From the NCBI GenBank assembly GCA_013407085.1, contig JACCGJ010002861.1, positions 1 through 64,000 of the forward strand: a stretch of 64,000 nt of DNA, read 5' to 3'. Origin of the DNA: Atriophallophorus winterbourni (taxonomy: Eukaryota > Platyhelminthes > Trematoda > Plagiorchiida > Microphallidae). The stretch's first letter is position 1, and each line of letters opens with the position of its first letter. The translations under genes and the position numbers were made by a program. Below, in pieces: positions 39,581 to 50,626 of the stretch. The notes beneath the pieces are model-generated. The model was not told the origin of the DNA and made no database searches. It saw only the letters and a program-made list of their open reading frames with translations.

Positions 39581-40814
39581 CGCTCATATCCATTGTGACA
39601 TTTCTACCGGCAAGCCGCGACCATTTGTTCCACAATCTCACCGCCGGATTATTTTTGATCACTTTCATGGATTATCCCATCCGAGCATACGCTCAACGGT
39701 ACGTCTTATTACCGAACGTTTCGTATGGCACAACGTACGGAAAGATATTCGCCAATGGGCAAAACACTGTGTTACGTGTCAAAAGGGCAAGATTCATAAG
39801 CACACCCGTGCTGCCCTTGCCACATTCCCCCAACCTGACGCGCGTTTCAAACATGTGCACCTGGACATTGTAGGTCCCTCACCGCCATCCAAGGGTTACA
39901 CCTACATTTTGACGTGTGTGGATCGATTCACGCGTTGGCCTGTTGCCACGCCTATGTGTGATATTTCATCAGAGACTGTTGCTCAGACGTTTGTTCATTC
40001 ATGGATATCTATCTTTGGCGTTCCGGCTACTATCACCACAGACAGAGGATCTCAATTCACCTCTGCATTGTTTCGGGATGTTAGCCGAATGATCGGATCA
40101 ACACATATGTGTACGACGGCATACCACCCCGCGGCAAATGGATTAGTCGAACGGTTCCACCGTCAATTGAAAGCTTCCATCACCGCTTCCTCGTCCAGTG
40201 TGCATTGGTCTGAACGGCTACCCATCATTCTGTTGGCAATCAGGAACACGGTCAAGGAGGATGCCGGATGTTGTCCCTCGGAACTTGTTTTTGGTACCGC
40301 ACTACGACTGCCTGGCGAGATGATTCTTGACTCCCGCCACACCGGTGAGCTCGATGTTTCCTCATACGCCGCGAGATTGAAGGAGCAATTCAAGTCTGTT
40401 CGTCCCGTCCCAACGCGCCCCAACAACCGTCCCGCCCAAGTTCATCCCGACCTCTCAACCTGCCCCTACGTTTTTGTTCGTGTCGACGCCGTGCGGAAGC
40501 CCCTACAGCCGCCCTACGACGGTCCCTTCAAAGTTTTGGTGCGCAAGCCGAAATATTTTGTCCTGGACAAAAACGGAACACGAGACTCCGTCAGCATCGA
40601 CAGGTTAAAGCCAGCCTATATCGATTCCTCATACGTTCAACCCTCTTCGAATGACTCTAATGTGGTATTCCCGTCAACCCCTCCGACCCAGCCAATGACC
40701 GAGGACCCTGTTTCCCTCTCCCAACCAACCGACAATACTCAACCTACAGTTTCTCGCACGCGTTCTGGGCGCTGTGTCTCTTTCCCCGCCCGGTTAGCAG
40801 AGTTTATTCCCTGA
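39581..40814 (+). CDS. CsRn1-like gypsy integrase
   Basis: The open frame (from 39408) encodes an HHCC zinc finger (HGLSHPSIRSTVRLI then CVTCQKGKIH). The DDE core has [20 protein letters not shown] and HPAANGLVERFHRQLK, so all three acidic residues are kept. The C-terminal region ends in the basic stretch TRSGRCVSFPARLAEF. It follows pol after one frameshift. Confidence 0.92.
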
Positions 40815-40849
40815 TTTTTCGATCGTTGGTCGATCCGACCAACGCTCTA

Positions 40850-40857
40850 GGGGGGAG
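40850..40857 (+). promoter_or_regulatory. Polypurine tract
   Basis: AGGGGGGAG lies a few bases before the 3' LTR, where second-strand synthesis starts. The second CsRn1-like copy has AGGGAGGGAG at the same place. Confidence 0.8.
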
Positions 40858-40860
40858 CTC

Positions 40861-41222
40861 TGTAGCGTTTCACATTTTCATACATTTTGTATCGTTGTTT
40901 TACTAAACTGCAACCGCATAAATTTGAATATACACTTTTCCGTCCAACCGCGCGTCGTTCGTTCTGCCTCGTTGTGCTAGTCGACTGTTCTGTGCTGACT
41001 GTTCTGTGCTGACTGTTCTGTGTTGACTGTTCTAACGGAGTCGAGCTCCTTTTCAGCTGTCTCCGGACCTTTTCTCATCACTCGTTGTCCGTCTTGGATT
41101 TATTCGGAGCGGATTATTCTGTGTGTAGTGGAATATACTTCTTCACTGTCCGTGAGTTTTCATTGTCATATTTTGTTTATGTTTTATCGTGTGTGTATTA
41201 TACATTGGGATTTTCCGCTACA
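40861..41222 (+). repeat. 3' LTR of CsRn1-like element
   Basis: This 362 bp segment starts TGTAGCG and ends CGCTACA, a perfect inverted 7-mer at the termini. It begins right after the PPT. Inside at about 40985-41033 is a ~14 bp tandem repeat (CTGTTCTGTGCTGA) in three to four copies. The end was called from the inverted terminus because the 5' LTR is missing. Confidence 0.75.
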
Positions 41223-41550
41223 CAATTGTTGCGTTTTATATTAGAAACTTGCAAAACATCAAGATAGTTGACTTTATAAGTCGTGTTATCTCATTAAAGT
41301 GAATCAAAAAACACAAAGAAGTCCTTTAACTGAGAGTTGCAGTTATGTATGACTATTGTTAGCTTTGTAAATGTAGTCCGGTGATTAATACAGTCCCAAA
41401 TGGTGAGGTGAGTTTTTCTGTGCATTCCAGCCAAAGTCATACCAGAAGAAATATTGAACTACTGTTCGAAGTGGCCGCTTTTTTGGTTACCACCGGAAGT
41501 ATTCTGGACGCTCGATTGGCGACTTCACATATCGGCCTGTACAAAGATGA

Positions 41551-41890
41551 AATATACTCACTCACTCACTCACTCAGTCTTCGTGCCGGTGGCACATGAG
41601 GCGAAGACAACTTCACGCCAGTGGTCGGTTGCCGCTGCTTCGTTGCGTCTCACCGTGAACTTGTGAATGTAGTTCGCGTTCAACGTTCTGCGCCTAGTTT
41701 CCTTGGGCCGTCCCCTTTTTCGTTTACCTTGCGGACGCCAGTGAATGGCTACCTTCGTATGCGAACTGGGATCCATCCTGCAGACATGACCGAACCATCT
41801 CCACCGTCGTCTTTTGACTACGGTAGATACCACCTCCTGACCAGTTTTTCTAATAATACGATCCACAAAAAACAGTGATTTCATTTTTAA
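41551..41890 (-). pseudogene. RTE family 3, C-terminal fragment with (TGAG)n tail
   Basis: RRRWRWFGHVCRM, then WRPQGKRKRGRPKETRRRTL, is the RTE C-terminus typical of flatworm and other animal RTEs. On the minus strand it ends in a TGAG repeat (41557-41577). It is strongly 5'-truncated. Confidence 0.75.
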
Positions 41891-42475
41891 TCACTTTTAA
41901 ATCAAGATTTTAGGTCCATACGTTCTCAATCAACTCGGAATTTTTCTGTTGCTGACTCGGATAAAAACCTAAGAAAAACCGGAGGATATCGAGCCGATGG
42001 ATTCTATACAAGCCTCTCTAGTGGATATGATGTTGGTTATACATCATAAACACTCACGAAACCCGTTATATGTTGGCGATAATATAACATTTATATGACA
42101 TTAAATTCTTCATTCAATTAGTATTTTTGAACATTTAATAAAATATCGTTGACGCATAATGGTGAATTACTTCTGTTAGGTGCTTATCACCCTAATTGTA
42201 AAACGGCAGTCAATTCGATAGGTAAATCAACCAACATCAATAATTTAGATATTTTCCGAGGTTTTGTTAGCTCTACATAAGATAAATACGACATGGAACT
42301 ATTGAGAGAAAGAACTTGAAATGTCATTCACGTTAACTCAGCCAGTATGTTTTCGATTTTATTATAATGAAAAAATAAACACAAAACACATCACGTAAAA
42401 GAAAAAAACGGCATCTTCGAATTTTTTCAAACAAAGGACACTCTGAAATATCATCCTTAACACCGATTTTTTATG

Positions 42476-42510
<35 letters not shown>

Positions 42511-42761
42511 TCGCATGAATGTGAAGAACAATTATTGAGTGATATTTAAAACGCGCAGCATAATAAGGGTGATGAAACTAGGGTGTTGACAGATTAAAAC
42601 AAAAGTATATAAAAATTCCACAACCTACTTTCTCTCGTTTAGCAAAAATTTAGTATTCACGAGCCTCAATAAGGTAGCAACCCCATTAATAGTAGCATTC
42701 CTAGCTTGCACTTTTTAGTAACAATTTTTTTCCTTAGTTTTAGTTATAAATTTCTATGCAG
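41891..42761. other. AT-rich sequence with (AT)15 microsatellite
   Basis: No coding motif was seen. The clean dinucleotide run lies at 42479-42508. Confidence 0.6.
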
Positions 42762-44735
42762 TTCAAGTTCAAGTTGCACAGGGCTGAAGGTGGCTATAAG
42801 CCAATAAGGCGTCCTGATTTCCTTCGACGGTATGCGGTTAAGCACTTTATTCATATATTTATTCATAGAATATATGCAGGTAAAAAGCTATGCATTACAT
42901 GACCCACAAAAATGTACATCGGGTCGGATGGTAAAAAATATTAAAATATTGTTGGGTTATTGTGAAGCATAAAAAACATACTTCCCCATGTGGATATCTA
43001 GTGATTTCTTAAAAACTTCAACAGTTCCAGATTGTAACACATGAGTAGGTAAACTGTTCCACAGTTGCACATTGCGAACGGAAAATGCATATTTGCGGCA
43101 GTTCAACCTACTATGCTGTTGGTAAAGTTTCGATTAGTGACCTCGCAGATGTGGGTTGTGAGAAAGATGAAACAAATGACCGCAAGGATTATTTGTTTGA
43201 TTGAGCACTGTCCAAATGAATATTTGTGCTCCTCGTTTCCGTCTGCATTGAGTCGAATGCAAATTCAATATTTTAAGTCTCATTTCGTATGGATAATTCG
43301 ATAGTCCCAGGACGAGTTTTGTCGCTCTGTGCTGTGGAGTTTCCAATAGCTGAATTTCTTTTTTCAACAAACGATCCCATGCCGGTATAGCATATTCAAC
43401 ATGAGGACGGATGTCGTTGAAATAATTTTGCAGCCAATATTGGGGTCAAACGAACCTAGGACTCTTCTAAGGAAACCAAATTTGTTTTCAGCTTTGCATT
43501 AAGTTTCCTAAGTCTGATTAGATAATCACACCTAAATCTTTTTCAGTGGAAGCGGGTTTCATAACAGTGCGACCAAGATAATATTCTTTGCTCGGCTTGC
43601 TGTTGAGAAACAATAGGCTGCATTTCGAAGCATTCAGGGGCATTTCGTTGTCTATGGACCAAGTGTGAATCATATCGAGATCCCGTTGCAGTTTTTGTGT
43701 GTCGTCAGTGGTGTTTATCTTGCGTCAAAGCTTTGCGTCATCAGCGAAAATAAGCACCGACGACTGCAATACTGTAGGCAAGTCGTTTATAAATATTAAA
43801 AACAAAAGCGGTCCGAGGACTGATCGTTGTGGGACACCACGGGCAACTTTAATCGACTCGGATAGTTCGTTTTTGACTCTCACGTACATCTCACGAGATA
43901 TCAACCATTCTTTAATCCATGCATGAAGTTTACCCTGTACTCCGTAGGTGAGTGATTTCGACGAAAGTATTTCGTGATTCACACGATCGAAGGCTTTTGA
44001 GAAATCGATATAAATAACGTCCACGGAGTTGCTGGCTTCCAGTAGCTCAGACCAAGATTGTTTTGCTAATAGCAAGTTTGTCAGACAGGATAGTTTTTTC
44101 CCGAAACCATGCTGTGCCTCGGAGATTAAATTATTAATCTCAAAGTGATTCCGTAAGGCTATTATGGACTCCATTACTTTTGATAGCACTGGTAATAACG
44201 CTATCGGGCGATAGTTTAGAGGATCATTTCTTTTACCACCCTTGTAGATGGGACTAATCAGGGCAGTTTTCCAAGTTTCTGGTACAAAGCTCTGCTCGAA
44301 TATCGCCGTGAATACGTCAGCTGTCGGTATTGCCAACTCGGAAAATATATTGTGCAAAATGTTTGCGTGTATATTGTCTATACCGAGTGAGCCTGTTCTC
44401 TTCATCGTCATTAATTTTGATTGAACAACGTTGGGGGGAACTCCACCCCGTGAAGAATTAGCAGGCTTCAGCTGTCAGAGTTTATGGGCTGTCTATGGGT
44501 CGACACTTTCGAGATAACTGATGCGAATTGTTGTCGGAAAACGTTAGCGCAATCTTTAAATGACGTCACTATTCCAGTATCAGATACCAGTGGCGGTATT
44601 GCGATTTTAACATTCCGGGAATCGTTGACGTGTTTATACAATGCTTTGATATTGATTATGCAGTTCACACAAGTTTGCACGTTCTTGTTTCCGGATATCT
44701 TGAAAGTAAGTTAAGGGTTCTTTTCACCAGCACAG
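42762..44735. repeat. Repeat family E copy split by a CR1 insertion
   Basis: The left part (42762-42845: GTTGCACAGGGCTGAAGGTG, GACGGTATGCGGTTAAGCAC) and the right part (about 44658-44735: TTTGCACGTTCTTGTTTCCG) follow one another directly in the copies at 24.8-25.1 kb. Here the CR1 copy lies between them. Confidence 0.55.
42846..44657 (-). pseudogene. CR1-like copy 1, 5'-truncated
   Basis: It encodes VPETWKTALISPIYKGG, NYRPIALLPVLSKVMESI, VIYIDFSKAFDRVNHEIL, VPQRSVLGPLLFLIFINDLP and VLIFADDAKL. An in-frame TGA (43725-43727) follows where relatives have Trp. Thumb and tail motifs follow (EKDLGVII, LETPQHRATKLVLGLSNYPY). The 3' tail carries TATTCTATGAATAAATATAT. Copy 2 at 50.5-55.0 kb is the same subfamily. 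Confidence 0.85.
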
Positions 44736-44797
44736 TGACAGTCCATCTATTTAGAAACAATGCAATAATATGCGTGAACAATGTATGATTTATGTAA

Positions 44798-44890
44798 TCA
44801 CGATTCTATTCGAGGCAAAGTGAAGCACAGTAATAGACTACTTGTGTGCTAATAGACTGTCAGGTTGCATAGGCTTAGACAGATATGAGA
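44798..44890 (-). repeat. SINE-A copy 11, diverged fragment
   Basis: AGGCAAAGTGAAGCACAG, GACTGTCAGGTTGC and GGCTTAGACAGATATGAG match the 3' half of the family. Confidence 0.55.
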
Positions 44891-45399
44891 TAAAAACTGT
44901 AACAAAACATTTTTTCAAGTATTTTATCAGACATGGCGCAGAATTATGGTCGGCCATTTAGCGTCTAATTTCCTTTTATAGCTCAACACACTTGGGTGGT
45001 TGGCACAGGGCTGTAAATGACTGATAATTCAATCGAGCTCCCAAAATGTCTGTCGGTGGGAAGCTTCAAACGGGCGTTCGCCACCACCATAGTTGGTTCT
45101 TTGTTCTTTGTTCTCCACGTTGTTGCGATGATAAGTCAGATGTTATCCAGACCGTCCTTCCGTCCTACTGGGAAAAATTTAAAAGGATTTCTGTTCACCA
45201 AGCTTGGAAGAGTTTTACAAAGAAAAATACTGTGCCTATATTTAAAACAGGACAATTAAAACAAGACATTATATATTTGGATTATTGTGCAGTTTCATGT
45301 TATTTATTCATTTTATTAACCGTATAAATTTAATATAAGAAAAGATTTTTATGTTAATTCCTTCGACAGGCAACCTGCATATTCATGGAAAGATATCAG

Positions 45400-45960
45400 G
45401 GAAAAGCTCATGACACGAGGCATCCAAACTTTTTTTGAAAGCAACTAACGTGTTGCAAGGGATTTGGTCACTAGAAAGCTTATTCCTGAAGCCTAACACT
45501 CGTTTACTGAAGACGTTTTCACTAAGATTCAGACAATTAGTTTATTTGAAAGTTTCATTACATGCCCTCAAATTGAACATTTTATCGCTTGAGAGATGTC
45601 GTGGTTGCCAGAATAAAAATCAATAAGACTAAAATTCATATTCTCATTGTTCAACTTATATACATCAAAATATACCGCGTAATTTGAAGGGTTGATCGCT
45701 CGAGAGAACAGGTTTTGACAACCCTTGTCGACCATGCCTTTCAGGTTTGTGAAGGTTTCTGTTAGATCTACCCGTAGACGCAGACGATGAAGTGAGAAGA
45801 AAACTAAAGAAATTAGAAGTTCCTCCTGAGTTTTCATTTACATAACATTAAACATTTTGGTAGCCAGAATTTGGACCCCATATATTTGTAATATGTCTTT
45901 TGGAAAAAGGGGCTGCAGGCTTGCATGCAGTATTTTAAATGTGGCTTGACAATCGCCGTA
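45400..45960 (-). pseudogene. CR1-like C-terminal remnant
   Basis: SLHRLRLRVDLTETFTNLKG and LFSRAINPSN resemble the SLEYRRLRGDLIETYK tail of CR1 ORF2. Upstream ILATKMF fits the ATK motif. Confidence 0.5.
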
Positions 45961-46362
45961 TAAAAGTGGATAAATATTATCGACGTTCTACATGTCAGAA
46001 CGGATTTAACCTAAAGATCTATAATCCTGCTCATTGTGCAGCTGAGGCACATTGCGTAGACCATTTGGTGTTCGGTGTAACGACTATACTTAGATCCTTA
46101 AGCCTCTGAATACATTTAAAGGGGATCCTACAGCTATTTGCAGTTACCGTAATTTTGTTTACTGCTGCAAACAACAGATAAAATTTACTATGGTTCAGAG
46201 GAAGATCACATCATGTGACAATTTAATGACCTATTGTATATCGCACAACAGAATACCGTGCTTGCTCGAACCGGTTAAATTGACATCATCTGCAAGCATG
46301 TTGCAGGGGCATGAAAAACAAGTTGCCTAAATCCACGATGAAGATCAGGAAGTGTTTGGGTC

Positions 46363-49051
46363 AATTTTGGCTCCGAACAAGTTCGATGTCGCAAAGCGTG
46401 AGTTTGAACACATGCTTGAACTTAGAAACATTTGGCCATCGAAATCGCCCTGGTAAAGCCCCCTTTACATGGTTGAGAAGAATAAAGCTGACGCCTGGCG
46501 TCAATGTGGAGATTACCGTGCTCTTAACAAATTAACTGTTCCCTATCGTTACCCCATCTCCCACATACACGACTTCGCACTTTCTTTGCATGGAAAGACT
46601 GTGTTTTCCAAACTGGACCGGGTGTGTGCCTACCACCAGATACCTGTCACCGAAAAAGATATCCCGAAAACAGCCATCACTACACCTTTTGGACTTTATG
46701 AATGTCTTAAAATGCCATTTGGTTTACGCAACGCTGCTCAAACCCTCCAGAGATTCATCGACCAAGTTTTCCAAGGATTATCTTTCGTTCACATATATAT
46801 TGATGACATCCTCATTGCTAGTTCGTCTCAAATGGATAATGCAGTACATCTGCTTTCGGTATTTTAGCGTCTTTTCCAGTTTGGCGTGGTGGTAAACCCG
46901 GATAAATACGTGTTTGGTGTCACTGCTTTAGAAATTTTAGAACATTATGTCTATCAAAACGGCATTCGCCACTTGCTCGATAAATTCTTGTCCATTAACG
47001 ACTATCCATGCCCCAATTCTCTTCGACAGTTACGTCGATTTCTTGTTTCAGTCAATTACTACCGAAGATTCATTCCCAATTGTGCTGACATATCTCAGCC
47101 AATGACTGATTTGTTACGCGGAAATAAGCGACAATTTAAAATGGACGCTGATGCTGTCGAATCGTTTCAAAGACTGAAGACCGCATTGAATGCAGCAACT
47201 TCATTATCCTACATGTCTAGGAATCCTCATGCTTCACTTTTGCTTGCCACTGATGCATTCCAAGCAGCAGTCGGTGCTGTCCTCCAGCAAAGTATTGACG
47301 GTGTTGTCAAACCGCTTGCATTCTTTTCCCACCCTCTCAAACCCGCCCAGACACGTTGCAGCACATTTGGCCGTGAATTGTTAGGTATATATTTTGCTGT
47401 TCGCCATTTTCGCCATTTGCTCGAAGGCCGCAATTTCACCGTTCGGACTGATCACAAGCCCCTGACGTTTGCTCTGTCTGCTACAGCTGATAGATATTCA
47501 CCCCGTGAGATACGTCAACTTGACAATATTTCGCAATTTACAAGTGATATAGGTTACCTGTCTGCTTCATCGAACATAGTTGCAGATGCATTTTCTCGCA
47601 TGCAACTCACCGCAATCAACCGATCGAATTTTGATCTCAAGCATTTAGCAGAGGCTCAGCAACATGACAGTGACTCACAGCAATATCAATCTACCTCATC
47701 CCTTAGAGTTCAAACTGTCCCTATCCCTAATTCGAGTTTGACTTTATTATGTGATTTTTTCACCGACCATCCCCGTCCTTTAGTACCAAAGTTACTGAGG
47801 AAGTCCATTTTTAAACACGTCTATTCGCTTTCCCATCCCGGTATTCGTGCTACTAGTAAGTTGATCACCGATCGCTTTGTTTGGCCAAAAATGCACGCAG
47901 ATATTCAAAATTGGACAAATGCCTGTATCCAGTGTCAATGCAGCAAAGTGCAATGTCATACTCTCAGTGCCCCAGAATCTTTCCCTCCACCGAGTCAACG
48001 ATTTCAGCATGTTTATCTCGACATTGTCGGTCCACTGGCTATATCTAATGGTTTCACATACATTTTCACTTGTGTCCTCTGTTTCAGCCGCTGGCCGATA
48101 GCCATCCCGATTACCGATATCACTGCAGAAACCGTAGCAAAAACGTTTTTGCAAACTGAATCAGCAATTATGGTTCCCATCAACTATTACGACGGATCGT
48201 GGATCCCAGTTTCAATCCAACCTTTTCCGTGAGTTGACGATTGTTCTAGGTGCTAATCATATAAAAACAACAGCTTACCATCCTTGCGATAACGGACGTG
48301 TTGTACGGTTCCATCTACAGTTAAAAGCCACAATGATGTCACATAGTAATACGAAAAATTGGGCAGAGAACCTGCAATTGATCCTTTTCGGTATACCTGC
48401 TACTGTCAAAGAAGATTTCGGTTGTTCCGCGCAGAATTAGTTTACGGCACTCCACTCCGCCTCCCTGGTGAATTGATCGCACCTCATGACGTAGCAGCAG
48501 ACATAACTGATCCCAATTACGTCAATCGCTTACGATCCTTCACGCGTCAATTGCGTGTCACCCCCACTCGCCCATACAATCGTAACGCTTACTTGCCAAG
48601 TGATTCAGAGTTATGTGCTTTTGTCGTTTTTCGAACAGATCACACGCGCAAAGCCCTGCAGCTCCCATACACTAGACCCTTTAAAGTCATTAGCTGCTTT
48701 GCCAAATACTTCGTCATCAAGAAAAATGGTGCTCAAGATACGGTTACTATTGACCGCTGAAAGCAGCTTTTATCGAACCAGTGTGCGACGAAACACCGCC
48801 CTCAAATGTTTACACCCGAAGTGTTGACAGTTTACCTTTAACATCGCCCACTCCTATTTTCCTCAGTGTGCCTCAATCAACCCAATCGACCCTCTCTCTC
48901 TTCTCTCTTCCATCTTCTGACCCACCCTCCCCAGTTAAAAAAACTCGATCAGGTCGGAGAGTCAGGTGGCCTGCAAATCTTGCAGACTACGCGGATTAAC
49001 TTTTCGTTTCAAGCGTTTCACTCTCTTCTAACGCTCTAGGGAGGGAGTATT
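46363..49051 (+). pseudogene. CsRn1-like gypsy copy 2: RT, RNase H, integrase
   Basis: It starts within pol (FDVAKREFEHMLELRNI). It has [30 protein letters not shown] and [11 protein letters not shown] for RT, then [37 protein letters not shown] and RTDHKPL for RNase H. HLDIVGP-like YLDIVGPLAI and the C-terminal TRSGRRVRWPANLADY belong to integrase. It has at least five frameshifts or stops (about 46470, 46868, 48232, 48440, 48760). The second integrase Asp region is altered (YYDGSW). Confidence 0.88.
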
Positions 49052-49170
49052 ATGGTGTTTTCATCATTGTATATTTTATTACATTAATCCTACATATTTT
49101 GTCATTTGTTTTGTAATAATGATACATGTAAATATGTACACAATTTGAATATATTATTCACGCTGCTCAC
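49036..49170 (+). repeat. PPT and partial 3' LTR of CsRn1-like copy 2
   Basis: AGGGAGGGAG is followed by AT-rich sequence sharing CAATTTGAATATA with the other copy's LTR. The LTR is cut short, and CR1 endonuclease sequence follows within about 150 bp. Confidence 0.5.
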
Positions 49171-49229
49171 GTGTTTTGCTTTGAGACAAATCTATCGTCT
49201 GATTGTTTCGGATCTGTATGCCGTGATAC

Positions 49230-50290
49230 GTTGAGAAGTGTGTTCCGATTTGTTAAGTACAATAATGAAAAGGCGTACTCTGTTAGTGGTGAAATCTCCG
49301 CTGGATCAACCGCTATACCTGCTCTGTAAACTCCCTGAACTTCGTGGTTGACACGCTGCTCAACACTTCGACGTGATAGCTGTGACTGAGACATGGTTAT
49401 CATCTTCCGTTGCAGACGACGAAATTTCACTTCCTGCTATGATTGTTATTCGGAAAGGTCGTCCTACCAAGTGTGGTGGAGTTCTTTTGTACCATTTTTC
49501 CTCACTCCACTCTGAACCACCATTTCACATTCGTCTGCAAACCATAGATTCTCTGTGGTGCCTCTTGTAGCTCAGAAACAGTGACTATGCTATACTGTCT
49601 GTTATCTACCACCCACCAAATGCTCGACCATGTTGCTGATGTCAACCTATTGCACTCCTTGCGCTTCACCTTATCAATGCAACACAGTCACGTCTTGTTG
49701 ATGGGAGATTTTAATGCACCCAGTTTGACTGTTAAACCCGCTCGTGCTACTTTTGCATTTGAACTGAATAAACAGATAGGAATTCGCCCTTTTACAATAA
49801 CGTGACTGAACCGACAAGTTTTCTTGTAACTGACTAGGCTTCTCTACTGAACCTCTTACTGACGAACGAAGAGTTGATGATTGAGGAAATCTCGAGTGAA
49901 CCTCCGTTAGGCAAAAGCGACCATAAAGTTTTGACTTTTGACTAACTACCTCCAACAAAATGACGATCATTCACGGATTACGCCACTATCTATGACGTTG
50001 TTGCCACCAATAGTTTCGGCTTCATGTTAGACGACCATCTGGACTCAACTTAACAAAATGTTCTTACCAAGTGGCACAAGATCATTGAACTTTATTCAGT
50101 CCAAGACCCGTCCTGCGAAAAACCGCCGGCACGTTCATTGGGAGAAAAACTATTAAACGTATGTGCCGCCGAAATGCCACGTGGATTATGTTTAAACTGC
50201 CAAATGATTGGGAGTGTAATAGAAAATTACGAAATAATTGACGGGACTGGTGCGCCGGGAAACATTTGATAATCAAACTAAACTTGCGGG
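49230..50290 (+). pseudogene. CR1-like endonuclease fragment
   Basis: FDVIAVTETWLSSSVADDE, RPTKCGGVLLY, HVLLMGDFNAPSL, LLLTNEELMIEE and PPLGKSDHKVLTF are the CR1 endonuclease motifs in order, with E, GDFN and SDH kept. The linker to the RT (NATWIMFKLPNDWECNRKLR) follows. Several frame breaks. Confidence 0.75.
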
Positions 50291-50626
50291 TCAATTCCTA
50301 GAAAACAAGAATCTTTTGTATAAAATTTATCAACAATAAATGAAGGTGCAAACTGGTATCCCCTCACATACCACCAGTATAGGTTCCACGACGGCACCAA
50401 AGGATGCGGTAAATGATTTGTGATCACATTACATGAAAATTTTCCAAAACACATCTCTAATTTATTATTCATAAATTTATTCATAGATAATAGGCAGGTA
50501 AAAAGCTATGCTTTACAAGACCCACAATAATGTACATCGAATCGGAAGGAAAAAAATCAAAATTTTGTTAGATTATCGTCAAACGTAAAAAACATACTTG
50601 TCCATGTGGATATCTAGTGATTTCTT

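Noticed and set aside
42479..42508. (AT)15 run as an origin or regulatory element
   Set aside because: It is an ordinary microsatellite in AT-rich DNA with no supporting context.
43725..43727. TGA read as Trp, suggesting mitochondrial DNA
   Set aside because: The element is a nuclear-type CR1 with other stops, and nothing mitochondrial is nearby; a fixed mutation is simpler.
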